Assembly (NCBI GenBank): GCA_963678675.1
Contig: OY783194.1
Coordinates: 12,281,635 to 12,345,634 of the forward strand
DNA: 64,000 nucleotides
Origin: Xiphydria camelus
Lineage: Eukaryota > Arthropoda > Insecta > Hymenoptera > Xiphydriidae
Direction of reading: 5' to 3'
The position numbers and the translations under genes were made by a program. The notes under the pieces were generated by a model. That model was not told where the DNA came from. It did not search any database and saw only the letters and a list, made by a program, of their open reading frames with translations. Positions 20,798 through 32,227 of this stretch are shown here, piece by piece. Within the stretch, counting starts at the first letter, position 1. The number at the start of each line of letters is the position of its first letter.

Positions 20798-21602
20798 GGC
20801 GCGTCCTGACTGAGTCGACAGTGTCGATCGACACTGTCGACCAGAACATCGAAAACCGCGTCCTCACTGAGTCGACATTGTCGATCGACACTGTCGACTC
20901 AGTCAGGACGCGGCAGTCGACTTGGTCGATCGACATATTTTGTCGATCGACATGTCGACTGGTTTTCCACGAGTTGTCGGTAAACATCAAAGGTAGTCGA
21001 GTCGAACGCAGAGGGTTCGGCAAGGCGAGCGGTTGTTTCGGCAGCGGTGCGATGACGGTCGGCGTACGGCGTACGGTTTTTGGCGATGCTCAAAGGCCGC
21101 CCCAAACTGTTCGCTTCGTGTAGACGCTAAATTACTTGGCTCATACTTGAATGCTTATTTTTTTATTCGTGTTCCGTCGCACGATAGACGGAATTCAGAA
21201 TATCGGTTCGTACCGTTCGATAGCACCGCGATCTGAATACCTCACTAGCAAACGATATATTTTGGCGAAAGCGGCAAATGCGCTTGCAGTCCCGCACATT
21301 CCCCGAAAATTTTAATCGATACCGCTATGCGCGGAATACTAAATCTGTCTTGTAAAGGAGAAAATGACGAATTCAATAGATGACCGTCCGGAAAGACCAA
21401 TCCAACCGGGGGCCCGTTTACGCCGAGGGTCGGAACATACCTCCGGAGGGTCGGGCCTTGTAGACCCGTCGACTCGACTACCCTTTGATGTTTACCGACA
21501 AACCAGTCGACATGCCGGTCGACAAAATCCAGTCGACAAATTCTAGTCAAAAGTGTCGATCGACAGTGTCGATCGACACTGTCGACTCAGTCAGGACGCG
21601 CC
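20798..21602. mobile_element. Inverted-repeat element with GTCGATCGAC subterminal palindromes
   Basis: Ends are GGCGCGTCCTGACTGAGTCG and its exact complement (CGACTCAGTCAGGACGCGCC at 21583-21602). The perfect 10-bp palindrome GTCGATCGAC occurs six times near the ends (20823, 20880, 20925, 20942, 21555, 21568), as clustered transposase sites do. The inner region includes a family P-like piece at about 21245-21330. No transposase. It cuts the dead LINE on the left, and the giant palindrome begins immediately to its right. A partial relative is at 6040-6385. Confidence 0.65.
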
Positions 21603-21684
21603 TGTAGACCGTACCACGGGACGTCGACGACTCTGCGTGCCTCCTCGGAGTTTTTCTCACGTTTTCAATTTCGCACTGTCTTTA

Positions 21685-23508
21685 ATGCTGCGTTTACAGG
21701 CTGCTCACTGCCGCGGCGCAGCAGGGAAGTGGGCAGGGAAGTGGGCAGCGCGAGTCTGTAAACGGGTCACTCGCGCTGCTCATGCCCACTGCCGCTGGTA
21801 CTTCCGGCATGCTGCCTTCGAAAATCTGCGGCAGTGAGCAGAAAATAGGGCAGGGAAGTGAGCAGCGCGAGTCTGTAAACGGGTCGCTCGCGCTGCTCAT
21901 GCCCACTGCTGCTGCCGCTGCCGCACATCCCTTCGGTGGCGGTATTTGGAGCGGAAGTTAAAGGACTGGCAGGATCGTCGTAAACCGTCTCCCGCAGTGC
22001 TCATTCGAAGAGGCATCGCCAGATAGCGAATACGGAATCGGCTAACCCATTCGCATCATGCGCCTACTTAGCGTGCCGTACTCAGGTATCAAAGACGGTC
22101 AATTGACGACTAACCCCTATCGCCGCGGGGGGTTGATTGTACGTGTAGGAAACGAACCAGAAATGCTGATAGGGTATCATCGATACAACCCCATTGTTCC
22201 ATAACATATTTAAATATATGTTCAATTCCTTCTATTATATAAAAGAGTTTTTGAATAAATGCGTGGACAAAACCGTGTCGTCAAAAAACGAATGATGAAT
22301 TCAGTCGATAGACAATCGGGGAAACTTAATTCAGGTACGAAGTGCATGGGCTGAGTGTATGGCCGTTCTGCACTTGTCCGAGGCTCCCGAAATTGGAGAA
22401 TAGGATCGAGGCACCTCGCGCTTTCCGAGACACATCGGCCGCGACCAGTGTCCCGACGTGAGGGTCCTGAAATTGGAGAACAGGGTCGGGGCGCCTTGCG
22501 CTCGCCGCGATGAGAGCGGCGAAAATAAATATGCTTGAACGCTTCGCTTTGCTCGACTATAGGCGTATTGCTTTGCGCTCCGCTATACGTGTTCCAATAA
22601 GAAAGTACAGATTTGTTTTCGCCGCTTTGTTCCCCGCTTTCATCGCTGCTTTGCCCTCCGCTCCACTATGTGCGTAGTGACCGCTTCGCTTTGCTCGACT
22701 ATCAGCGTATTGCTCTGCGATCTACTATGCGTTGTTGTGTAACTGCATTCATTAGTCATAGGTACTGGGTTCTCCGGCGTGAACCGTTAGCATTATCGCG
22801 ACTTAAGCCAGACAGATGTTAGCGCTGCGTGAATCGTCCCTAGCTTCGCGGACAGCCATTCGTTTTAATTATAGACAACCGATTGCAAGGGATTATCCGT
22901 CTCGGACCGATGGGCCCGCTACTACTGTCAGCCTAATCCCTCTGCGCTGTCGCGACCAAGAAAATCTAACCCCTCTCGGAATCGGTCCCATACGGCCGAA
23001 GCAAGGTTGAGCTTCGATCGCGAAAGGACGCGGCTACACGTGCCCCGTCGCACTCTGACCCGACACAACAGCCTTCTCCCCTAACGGGAACTACCCCTCT
23101 CGTTTCGGGGGAACCTTAGCCTATAAGTAACCGATCGATACGTCCGGGAGCGTCTTCCAATCGAGCCGCCGCTGTGAACACTTCTACTCCTTCGATTTTT
23201 TGCAACTGTTCTTGAAATAAAGTCATCTCTAACGACCAAGGGCTTTGCAATATATCGGTGGAACCCAACAGCGTGTTCCAATAAGAAAGTACAGGTTTGT
23301 TTTCACCGCTTTGTTCCCCGCTTTCATTGCTGCTTTGCTCTCCGCTCCACTATGTGCGTAGCCGTAGAAGTGTTTAGGGCAGGGAAGTGAGCAGCGCGAG
23401 TGGCAGCCTGTAAACGGGGCTTGCCGTAGAAATATTTAGGGCAGGGAAGTGAGCAGGGAAGTGGGCAGCGCGAGTGGCAGCGGCAGTGGCAGCCTGTAAA
23501 CGCCGCAT
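21685..23508. mobile_element. Harbinger-like element, 1824 bp, TSD TTA, only in the left arm
   Basis: Termini ATGCTGCGTTTACAGGCTGC and (reverse complement of right) ATGCGGCGTTTACAGGCTGC are flanked by TTA at 21682-21684 and 23509-23511. The right palindrome arm has a single TTA at the matching place (about 39200), a direct empty-site proof. Inside are repeats of GCAGCGCGAGT(C/G)(T/G).. with CTGTAAACG, and an 88-bp direct repeat (22587-22677 and 23272-23361, GTGTTCCAATAAGAAAGTAC start). No transposase is recognisable. The 3-bp TTA target fits PIF/Harbinger. Confidence 0.75.
22587..23361 (+). repeat. 88-bp direct repeat pair inside the 21685-23508 element
   Basis: Copies at about 22587-22677 and 23272-23361 share GTGTTCCAATAAGAAAGTAC, TTTGTTTTC.CCGCTTTGTT and TCCGCTCCACTATGTGCGTA. 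The DNA between them has no gene I recognise. Confidence 0.6.
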
Positions 23509-23564
23509 TTACAAATTTTCTCCTAGCCTGGAGAGGAGAGAAGCAGCTCTTGAGCTATATACAC

Positions 23565-23592
23565 ACACGCGCGCGCGCGTGTGTGTATGTGT
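23565..23592 (+). repeat. Alternating CA/CG/GT purine-pyrimidine tract (left arm; mirror at 39117-39154)
   Basis: ACACACGCGCGCGCGCGTGTG, a strictly alternating tract able to adopt Z-DNA. The right-arm copy is longer, as expected of a fast-changing microsatellite. Confidence 0.8.
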
Positions 23593-23654
23593 TTGTAAAG
23601 GTTTCGTTGGGGACACAATATGTTAGGTTAAATCGATGCAGAATGGCATTATAT

Positions 23655-23735
23655 ATGAATCGCTAACTGCAAAAAGGGGACATATCCATATTTAGAAAAG
23701 TGTGACATATCTCCTTTCTGCAGTTAGCGATTCAT
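23655..23735. repeat. Hairpin (mirror at 38972-39052)
   Basis: ATGAATCGCTAACTGCA and its complement flank a weaker inner stem (GGGGACATAT / ATATCTCC). It resembles a minimal foldback MITE and is preserved in both arms. Confidence 0.65.
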
Positions 23736-25139
23736 ATGTACATATTATTTATGCACACTTCGATGAGTTACATCGAAACACGGCTGGCCAGGAGAAGGTG
23801 AACCAAAACAGTCGGTACAATATGTCGGCACTCTTTTAGAGTGCAATTATTTGCTCTCATTCTCCCTAGCTGTTTTGAATTTTTTTCGTGACATACTTTG
23901 TAAAATCGCTTTATATTTGGCACACTTTCCGGTTTGTTTCATTCGTGATGACGTTTTGTCTGTACGTAATAATAATTGCTTGATGAAATATAGAATGCAC
24001 TGAATAAGACTAACAAGGGGACCCCGGTAGGTGTCAAATCGATCTTGGCTTGAGAATTTTTTTGGTGAAAGTATATCGAAGGGGTCCCTTGTAAGAAATC
24101 AGAGTATCTCTTTACCAACTGAAGCGCAATATTTTGAAACAATTGATAATCGCAAAAACGATCACCAGTGCCTTAGGCGTCACTGGTGACCCCCACCACG
24201 AACAATACATTAACCGTTCTGAGGTCGCGTGATGAGCGTGGCCCCGCACTTTTTTTTTAAATCGTCATAATTGCTGAACTACCTCGATTTGAACGATCAC
24301 CGGCTACGTATTCCTTCATTGAAGTTTCGTGAATAGAATGATTATAATATGATGGCTCTGCATTCGTAGGAAAATGGAAAAAAATGTATTAATGAAGCGT
24401 GAGGCGGAAAATGCGGGGCCGTCCTCACTGTGCGACCAGATTCGCAATAGAAATTTGGTCTGTGACGTTGCTAGCGACAACGCAATGCAAGTCGTGTCTC
24501 GTCACTGATCGCTGTATGACGTGGCAACATCGCGCTCCTTAATAGACATAATATACATAATACACATGATATGCATCGCATAATAAATCATTTAAATGTC
24601 ATGGTGATCCTTTAATATATATAGGGCATTTTGAATGAAACATATATACATTAATTTGATTCAAGAAACGTTTAGAGTACAGGTAGATAATGAAGTCAAT
24701 ATTAACCTTCCTCATCTTTATTAATGTAAAATTGCAAATCACTTCATAGGTGGCTGTATTGAATCGTTCATTGCCGTTTGCATTTATATTAACGGCGACA
24801 ATGATTCATATGTGGCTTATCCAATAAATTCGAAAGACAAAGAATAAACTGTGCATGCAATGAAGCAGTATGAGGGGGGGGGGTTCGTTATATATAGTGC
24901 TGTCAATTCCGTTTCAAATAAAAACTTATGCGAATCTCTATCTCTAATTGTTAATAATAATAATGTATTTTCACTCATTGAGTTATAAAAGTGAATATAA
25001 ATTAAAAGCAAAGAAAGAGAGAGATAATAGTTCACTTTCATATTCTCCATAACTGTGTACTAATATAAAGTATAAACTATTCTCTGCAGCAATAGTACCA
25101 GTGAAATTCAGCTGTTGAAATTCTATAAATGTGGTATGT

Positions 25140-25204
25140 AATATAGATAGATATATATATATATAAATATAAATAAATATATATATATATGTATGTATAT
25201 ATAT
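25140..25204. repeat. TA-rich microsatellite (mirror at 37496-37562)
   Basis: Alternating ATATAT with TATG and AAAT interruptions. Present in both palindrome arms with small length differences. Confidence 0.8.
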
Positions 25205-25558
25205 TAGACTGTGCCAAAATTGACTATTTGTTTTTCTTGGCTCCCATGTGAAAAATACATTTTTTATTACGAAAAAAGAATACCTACCAAATCCGGGCCC
25301 GCTATCTTGATTTTTCAGTTAGCGCTCGCGTAAATAAGGATTTTGCAACAATGAAACATTTTTGAATAACTTTATGCCTTGAAATTCATGGAATATCATC
25401 TATAAAATAAAAAAAAAAGGCATCGATCATCGAGAATTGAATTCCTAACAAAGATAACCTTGGACGAAGTTAAAAAAATGGCCTACTCCTCTTGTAGAGC
25501 AAATAAAAAGTGAATTTTTTCTTGATTTACTACAGAAGACCTGCGCGCGCGAACCCGC

Positions 25559-25620
25559 GCATTAAAAATTTGTTCAGTCAGAATCTTTTTTGAGTTGCTG
25601 ACTGAACAAATTTGTAATGC
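25559..25620. repeat. Perfect-stem hairpin (mirror at 37080-37141)
   Basis: AAATTTGTTCAGTCAG and CTGACTGAACAAATTT pair around a short loop, with GCATTA/TAATGC pairs outside. Conserved in both arms. Confidence 0.7.
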
Positions 25621-25989
25621 GTTCTTAGGAATAGGAATTTTTTTTGTCTGCATCCTCACGCACAATTATTGATCTTGTTATTTCTTTATCGAGGTTCTTC
25701 AATGTTTTGTAGTTGATGCAGAGAGTGTCCAAATTTATTCAATACATTTAGCAAATGCTTCGATTAACTTGATACTCAAGGGGGGAGGGGGGGTATAACT
25801 AAAAATTGATACATCGTAGGTTCTGGCAACATCCGAAATATTAATCTAGAAGCTTTCGCGAGCTTGAATCAATTGACAGAATGCGAGAGAGATGCCCGAA
25901 TTTTGCATGCTCAAGTACCTACAGCGCCTGGACTATGAAATAGGTTGCCGAAGTATTTGGTCTTATTACGGTCCCAATGGGAGTAAGGC

Positions 25990-26141
25990 ACTACCGACGG
26001 TTTATTTTGGCCGCCCGGTAATTTTCGGGAAGGTACGAGACCGTGAGTGCATTCGCGGCCCACATTTTGCCGAAACGTGTCGATTCACTGATCGCGAGGT
26101 ATTCATGATTACGGAACTGAAGCGGTACGAAACGGCCTTTT
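25990..26141 (-). repeat. Family P module with uninterrupted H3 target (left arm)
   Basis: Carries GTACCGCTTCAG-type text (reverse complement) and the P core ACACGTTTCGGC..AATGTGG to TTCCCGAAAATTACCGGGCG. Because GTTTCGTACCGCTTCAG is uninterrupted here, it serves as the empty site for H3 at 40921. Confidence 0.65.
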
Positions 26142-26564
26142 GAGTTCCATCTGTCGTACGACGGAAGATACATGATGTTGAGATGTCGAACACAACGCGA
26201 TGATGGTTGATAGTACCTACATTGACGAAGGCGCGGTTGACTTCGTCTTATATACCTGAAAGCCGGGTTGTCATTAGTCAATATCATTTATTAATAACGT
26301 TGAAAAACTGAATTTAGAATATAGAATAACAGTGGAACACTGAATATAGAATTGAATGCACAAGTCAATGCGACTGAACGCTTATTCTCACGGGCAAGCA
26401 CTGTTCAACACAATAGAATCAATTTCGTTCATCAACCAAATCAACCAATTTTGCAACCATACTATAATTTTGTTATAAACTTTGCTGGGGGTGTGATTCT
26501 TCTTTTAACATGCTTCGCACAAAATATCGAGAAGGCATAATGAAAAAGGAGAAAGAGGAAAGCA

Positions 26565-26775
26565 GAAAGAGCGCAGGTATACCTACTAGTAGGTAAGAGA
26601 CAATAGCTCGGGGTCTGTGTTCCGTCGCACCGAGAGCGTACACACATAGGTCGTAAATACCACGGTCTGAAACCTCATACCTGCGCTCTTTCCGACGGAA
26701 TCATGAGAAGTGATTATCCGAGCTATTGTGTACATGAATTCGGTCTCTTATCTATGAGTATACCTGCGCTCTTTC
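26565..26775. mobile_element. MITE-like element, termini GAAAGAGCGCAGGTATAC (left arm)
   Basis: Both ends are GAAAGAGCGCAGGTATAC in inverted orientation, with a third inverted copy inside near 26676-26690 and paired AATAGCTCGG blocks. 211 bp, noncoding. Mirror copy at 35921-36127. Confidence 0.65.
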
Positions 26776-26809
26776 CTATACTCTAATTTGAAATCGCCTG
26801 CAACGTCAA

Positions 26810-26826
26810 GCGCGCGCGCGCGCGCG
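26810..26826 (+). repeat. GC dinucleotide run
   Basis: Alternating GC for about 17 bp beside the MITE; shorter and interrupted in the right arm (about 35873-35888). Confidence 0.8.
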
Positions 26827-27134
26827 AAATTTTCATTTCTTTTTTTGCTGACTGACGGGCGTTGTCCCACAAAATCGATAACTGACCATTTTGTTTATGT
26901 TTGATATAACATTTAATACTCTCACAAAAGTTTTGAAGTGTAGTAAACGAATTGCATAGTATTTATTTTGTGTACATACATTGCGCTCCACTGACCAGCT
27001 CTGTCCCGACATTCAGCTGACTGACTGTCATAACTTTTATTTATATGCAATATACAAATTGTATATCGATTTTCAGCCTTAGTAAATCGATTTTCTTACC
27101 CCGGCAGGAACGACAATTTTGATAGCGTCCCTAA

Positions 27135-28530
27135 AGGTACGTTTAGACCGGGATACAAAATGTTGGCAACATGTTGGCAACACGTTTATGGCTGTTGGCA
27201 ACATCGCTGTTGGCAACATCAACATCGCTGTTGGCAACATCAACATTGAGTGTTGCCAACACGATGTCGCTGTTGGCAACATACTGTTGGATACATCGAC
27301 TTGTATCTGGATACATGCGATCAGAACCAGTTGAGCGTTCAAACGAAACGGAGTCTTGATGTTAAAAAATGGAACCGTCTATTGCTGCTGGTGTTAGTCA
27401 TGCTTTCATCATAATAGCCTCCCAGAAGCGAAAAAGAAGGTGGAGGCAGCGACAGTTTTTACAAAACGGGACAAGCTATGGTGACAATTTAATGGCGGAG
27501 TTACTTGTCATTAAGTGTTCCCTAATTGGCCATCAACTACATCAGTCATGTATTGAATTCATTTCTCCCCTTTACAAAGCTGATTTAATATATTCAAAGT
27601 ATAGCGGTATCTATTACAATGGGTATTTTTTTGTGGTAAGGGGTTCATTACGACTCGTCCGGCAATTAACCCTTCAGGTAGCCTAGATTCGCCGAAATAT
27701 ACTCCCGGCGAGGCGGGCGATATGGGACAGGTCAGAATGAGTCATTTTCTGCAGTGCCCGCGGTAATAGATACCGCTATATTTCGAAGCTCCTTTGACGC
27801 GGCTCAAATTTACCGACAGAAGCCTAAACGTGGCTTGATATTCGCACGTGCCACTTGGCAGCCGTATGCCCGAAATCACGCATCGGGAGAGTGCCTCTGC
27901 CGAGAGAAATAATTACGTGCCTTTCTTTTCAATCTAGAAAGAACATACACATGTAGTGAGAGAGAGTACTGCTTTGTAAAATGAGAAATACGATACGCCG
28001 TCCGATCTACCATGTGAACACTGTGCGGCCCGTATAATGTGGCATTCAATGAAAAATTTATGCAAGAAATATATGTTATTTATGATCGATACTATTAAAA
28101 GGTTTCAATCGACCTTCTGAAATTCTGTCCCTCGTGCGACGGAACATTATCGTATGTAGGTAGGTAGGTAGGTAGGTATAGGTAGGTAGGTAGCTAGGTA
28201 GGTAGGTAGGTAGGTAGATTCTAGTCCAGAGAGAGCGATGTTTCCGATGTTTCCCATTTCAAATGGGAAACTCGGATACAAGCAACAGGCAACAGCTTTC
28301 TTTGATGTCATGCCGTCCGCAGTTTACGAGTAGCAATTAAATTGTCGCTAGTCGACGGGATACTCGTGTTGCCAACATGTTGCCAACATTTTGTATCCCG
28401 GTTTGTACCTACATTCGGATAGTGGCTGTTGCCGAGTATCCGTCGGCGAGTTGCAAGTCGGCGGGATACATGTTGACAACACCGGATTATCGTGTTGCCA
28501 ACATTTTTGTATCCCGGTATAGACTTACCT
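27135..28530 (+). mobile_element. Family H element, complete copy H2, 1396 bp, TSD TAA, only in the left arm
   Basis: Ends AGGTACGTTTAGACCGGGAT and (reverse complement of right) AGGTAAGTCTATACCGGGAT are flanked by TAA at 27132-27134 and 28531-28533. The right palindrome arm has the empty site (CCCTGAGACACC, one TAA-equivalent triplet, near 35568). Subterminal TGTTGGCAACA motifs repeat many times from 27160 to 27290. Inside is a family P-like palindrome (about 27600-27790) and a TAGG tract at 28156-28217 (about 14 units, interrupted). No transposase. A 3-bp duplication points to PIF/Harbinger-like transposition. Confidence 0.8.
28156..28217 (+). repeat. TAGG microsatellite in H2
   Basis: About 14 units with two interruptions (TATAGG and TAGCTAGG). 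It is the same internal locus as the 6-unit tract in H1 and the roughly 1245-unit array in H3. Confidence 0.9.
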
Positions 28531-28732
28531 TAAGACACCTGCTCTAAGTTTCGCTTGACTCACCGCAGTATGTTTGTCTACACAACCACTGTAATAAACT
28601 ATTTAAAAAAGTAGGCTTAGTAAATTCAGAGACTTGTTTTGGCCTGGCTCTCCGTCTATAAGCTGAACAAAGTTGCTCCAAAGCACAAGTACGTTATATT
28701 AATCACTTCTCCTAAACGAATTTATCTTACTC

Positions 28733-28985
28733 TTGGAATATTATTTTTTAAAAACGATATTCCAAGATGCTCCGGAATATTTTTTCACTTTCCAGGAATA
28801 TTCCTAGAATTTATCAAAGTCCGAGGTGAAAAATGTTCCTGTAATATTCTTCAAGAATATTCCTGGAATATTTTCAGCCTGTTCTTAGAACATGTTTAGA
28901 ATGTTTTCAGTTTTACACCAGAAATGTTTGAGAATATCTCTGGAATATTCTTGAAACATTTATTGGAATACTCTAGGAAAGTTCC
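28733..28985. repeat. Cluster of GGAATATTCC-type palindromes (mirror at about 35100-35368)
   Basis: GGAATATTCC, AGAATATTCC and related words occur about ten times in 250 bp. They resemble back-to-back heat-shock-element half sites (GAAnnTTC) but the spacing between blocks is irregular, so function is not implied. The open frame here is chance. Confidence 0.5.
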
Positions 28986-29319
28986 CGAAACATTTCAATA
29001 CCCGATTTAATGAAATCCACATGATAATAAAAAAGTAAAAACTTCAAAGTTTGAAATTGAAAAACGAGTTTGGAGAATCAATTTTTCATTGAACAACATA
29101 GCGTACGTGTGTGTTACGTCTATTATTCAATGCTTCGATTTCTCGAATTGACAGCTATCGGGAAATCAGACGTTTGACACTTTTCGCTCTCACGCTGCAC
29201 ACACAGCGTACTCTTCTCAATCCAACTCTAACTATCAATTTCTTGACCGTCGGTAAAGTATCGGCACTGTAGGTAATATGTACTGTAGGTAAGCTTGCTT
29301 CGTTTCGACCCCCGACAGC

Positions 29320-30760
29320 AAAGCGTGGATTTACACGCTAGCCGCACGCAGTGCTGCCACGTAGTGGCACCACTATGGTCTCACCGTGGCGTGATCGCGT
29401 GGCGTACACAAACTAAAAGCACCGTGGCTACACAGTGAACACACTGAGTGGTTCACAGCGTAAAGACACAGTAGTTACACTCAGTGCAGTCAAGGTGCCT
29501 TTTTGACGTGCACACTTCGTAAATTTACCGACCATGAATGTCGGTAACTTCATTGTCTTCACAAAATTTTTAACACGTCGTTTGCTGCCGCCGGCTCCGA
29601 TCGGAGCCAGTCGACACTTCGCGCCTGTGCCGCCGGCTCCGATCGGAGACACATTGACGTGCACATTACATATAATTATTCAGTCTGTTACCGGCACTGA
29701 GCGCGATGCAATCAATCTAAAAGTGGCAGCGAATGTGTTAAATTAGAAAATAACAAAATTGATATAATAATAGGTTTGTTCCCAGAAAGCAATTTGTGAC
29801 TAGTTACAAATTTTGATCTGCGGATGTGTGCGGTTGTAAATTTACAATTAATTGATTTCACACCCCGATAGAAGAATTTTTAAATTAGAAAATAACAAAA
29901 TTGATATTATAATAATGTTTCAAACAGTGCAAATTGTACTGAATTATTTCATAAATAATGAATAATTAATTATCATAATCGCTACTGTTTTGAAAAAGAA
30001 AGTATCAAATTATTTTTAAAAATTTAATATATATATATATACAAACCGGCCTTTACACAATGCAACACTGAGATATCTCGGCAAAAATATTTAAAATTTA
30101 GTTTACGTTTGACATAGCTCGAAATCGGCTTTCGGCTTTATCTCACTAGTTACAGTACTGTTGCTTTCAGGTATCGATATTATATGTATAACTTAGTCGA
30201 CTTCCACCACAAAGAGTCGATGGCGCAATTGGTAGAATGCGAGAAGCGTTCCCAGTCTTCTAAAGATCGCAGGTTCGAGTCCTGGCCGGGTCGGGTTTGA
30301 AAAAAAAAAACCGACACTCTCTCTCTCTCTCTCTAGTAGGCGGATAAGGCAGGCGGGAAATCCTACTTTATCGCCCCCTTTTTGCAAAATTCTACTTTTA
30401 CCATCGTACTTACACTGCGTGACTGCAGTGTGGCTTCACGGTGCACAGACAGATAGACACCCCAGTGCATGCACTCGAATGCACCGCGTGAAAGCAGGGT
30501 GCAGTCGTGTGGTGCCACTTTGCTATCGGGGCTGACAATTTGAGGTTAGAATCGGATATATCTTCCCCGATAGCCAAGCGTGACTTTCACCCGAGCGTCA
30601 CGCGGTGGCAGCACGCCGTGTTGGCACGGGAGCTTCACTGTGCCGCCACCGCGTGATTGTCACCGAGTGACGTTACTCATACGTTACTGGGATGCCACGG
30701 AGTGATTGTCACTGGGTGATGTAACTGTGACGCCACTGTGACTTAATCTTTTAAAAAATC
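29320..30760. repeat. Region dense in CAC...GTG words (left arm; mirror at about 33310-34760)
   Basis: At 29320-29520 and 30400-30760 the DNA is built of short quasi-palindromes such as CACTGTGAC, CACGCGGTG, CACGGTGC and GTCACTCGGTGAC. Two copies of the end word CCCCGATAGC(A/C)AAG face away from each other near 30533-30580, the look of abutting element termini. The pattern resumes at 31830-32230 around the palindrome axis. The open frames that cross it are not genes. Confidence 0.5.
30213..30395 (+). mobile_element. tRNA-derived SINE (left arm, type A)
   Basis: The head has RNA polymerase III box A (TGGCGCAATTGG, 30221-30232) and box B (GGTTCGAGTCC, 30272-30282) at tRNA spacing. The acceptor ends do not pair and the anticodon stem is out of register, so it is not a working tRNA. 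An A-run, a CT repeat and a unique tail (AGTAGGCGGATAAGGCAGGC) follow. Confidence 0.7.
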
Positions 30761-30791
30761 CAAATTGTTCAATAAAAATTAAAAATTATAT

Positions 30792-31304
30792 ATTAGGTGT
30801 TGGAATTAATTCGTAGCGTTCTTTAATGAAAAAATATGATCATGCCCAAACTTTTAAGACGTTTTCCTACTGGTGATAAGTCAACTCCCAACTTGGTTGG
30901 TACATAACCTTTTTTCAAATCATAAATAACAACATTTTATAATAATTTATTGAATATATCAAAATTTGTGCCTTATAAAGTGTTCTTGCGGGGAGTTTTG
31001 CTTCATTATTTTAATATGAACAAAAGTGCAGCTACGTATTTAGTGGAAGTGTACATGCTCTAGCTGCGAGCAAACGCGTCGGAAGTGGTTTGCACGTTTT
31101 AAAGCTGGTGATTTCGACTTGGATGACAAGGAGCCGAATAAATTTGAAGATAATGATGTCATGTCACACTTATGTATAAAGAATTCTTACAATTAAATTG
31201 TGATGTTTACGATATTACATTACTGTCGGTAACAACGAAATACTGTACTACCTGCGTGCCATTTAGTGTTAAGATCGACACTACAAATTAATTCCAACAC
31301 CTAA
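30792..31304 (+). mobile_element. Mariner relic, 513 bp, TSD TA (left arm)
   Basis: Ends TTAGGTGTTGGAATTAATTC and its near-complement (AATTAATTCCAACACCTAA) are flanked by TA at 30790-30791 and 31305-31306, the Tc1/mariner rule. A short coding relic reads RRKWFARFKAGDFDLDDKEP, the helix-turn-helix region of mariner transposases. The catalytic domain is deleted. A further 24 bp present in the right-arm copy is missing after FEDND. Confidence 0.8.
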
Positions 31305-31639
31305 TAATACAAAAATTCCATCGTGAACTTAACCCATTAAAGCCCAAATTAATTTCTGGTGGATTTTCTTTACGAAAATTGCATGATTTGTTACTCAGAG
31401 GTTATGAGATAAAAATTCCAAATGGCCGTCCTCTACATAAGACGCTGGGCGCTAATGGGTTAACTTTAACATGATTCTTGACGAATATTCTACTATAAAT
31501 AGTGAATGAATAATTATCATAATCGCTACTGTTTTGAAAAAGAACATATCAAATTATTTTAAAAAATTTAACGAGAACCTTCGAGAGCAGTCACTGTCAT
31601 GTCCGGTTTCTATATATGACTGGAATCGACCAACATCTC

Positions 31640-31830
31640 TCGAAGAGTCGGTGGCGTAATGCGAAAACGTTTCCCAGTCTCGAGGCATCTGGCATAGGAT
31701 ATCCCAATGATCGCAGGTTCAAATCCCGGTGGGGCACGGAAAAAAAAAGAAAGAAGCGACACCTCTAGGCGGGTAAAGTCACTGTGTGCGTTCCATTTTT
31801 GCAAATCTTCATACCGACAATTATTTTGAA
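31640..31830 (+). mobile_element. tRNA-derived SINE (left arm, type B)
   Basis: Same head design as type A but with a degraded box A and an insertion between the boxes; box B is GGTTCAAATCC at 31716-31726. Followed by an A-run and CTCTAGGCGGGTAAAGTC-type tail. Confidence 0.6.
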
Positions 31831-32227
31831 AGCGCACCGCGTGACTGCACAGTGCTGTTGTAGTGACGATCGCTGTGCAGTCACAGTAACCTCACTCGCC
31901 GTTGCCACTCCGTGTCGCCACTGTGACGTCCGTGGGGGCACGCACGATAAGGTCACTGTGATGTTTCCTAACTCCACCGCGTGACGGCACAGTGCGCTCG
32001 TAGTGACGAAACTTGGCTATTGGGGCCCCTAGCTCCGATAGCCAAGTTTCGTCACTACGAGCGCACTGTGCCTCACGCGGTGGAGTTAGGAAACATCACA
32101 GTGACCTTATCGTGCGTGCCCCCACGGACGTCACAGTGGCGACACGGAGTGGCAACGGCGAGTGAGGTTACTGTGACTGCACAGCGATCGTCACTATAAC
32201 AGCACTGTACAGTCACGCGGTGCGTTT

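Larger units (their letters stand above)
21604..32028 (+). repeat. Giant palindrome, left arm
   Basis: From GTAGACCGTACC at 21604, this arm is matched in reverse by 39283 down to 32030. Removing the two TSD-flanked insertions (21685-23508 and 27135-28530) leaves about 7.2 kb, the length of the right arm. The same SINEs, mariner relics, MITEs and microsatellites occur in mirrored order. Arms differ by scattered substitutions and small indels, roughly 1-3 percent by eye. No convincing gene lies in it. Confidence 0.9.

Noticed and set aside
27079..27342. Frames with repeating LPTA-type text in family H (also 49611-50113)
   Set aside because: They read through TGTTGGCAACA subterminal repeats; no protein signal.
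30213..30297. Functional tRNA gene
   Set aside because: Box A and box B are good but the acceptor ends do not pair, the anticodon arm is out of register, and a shared tail follows; this is a SINE head.
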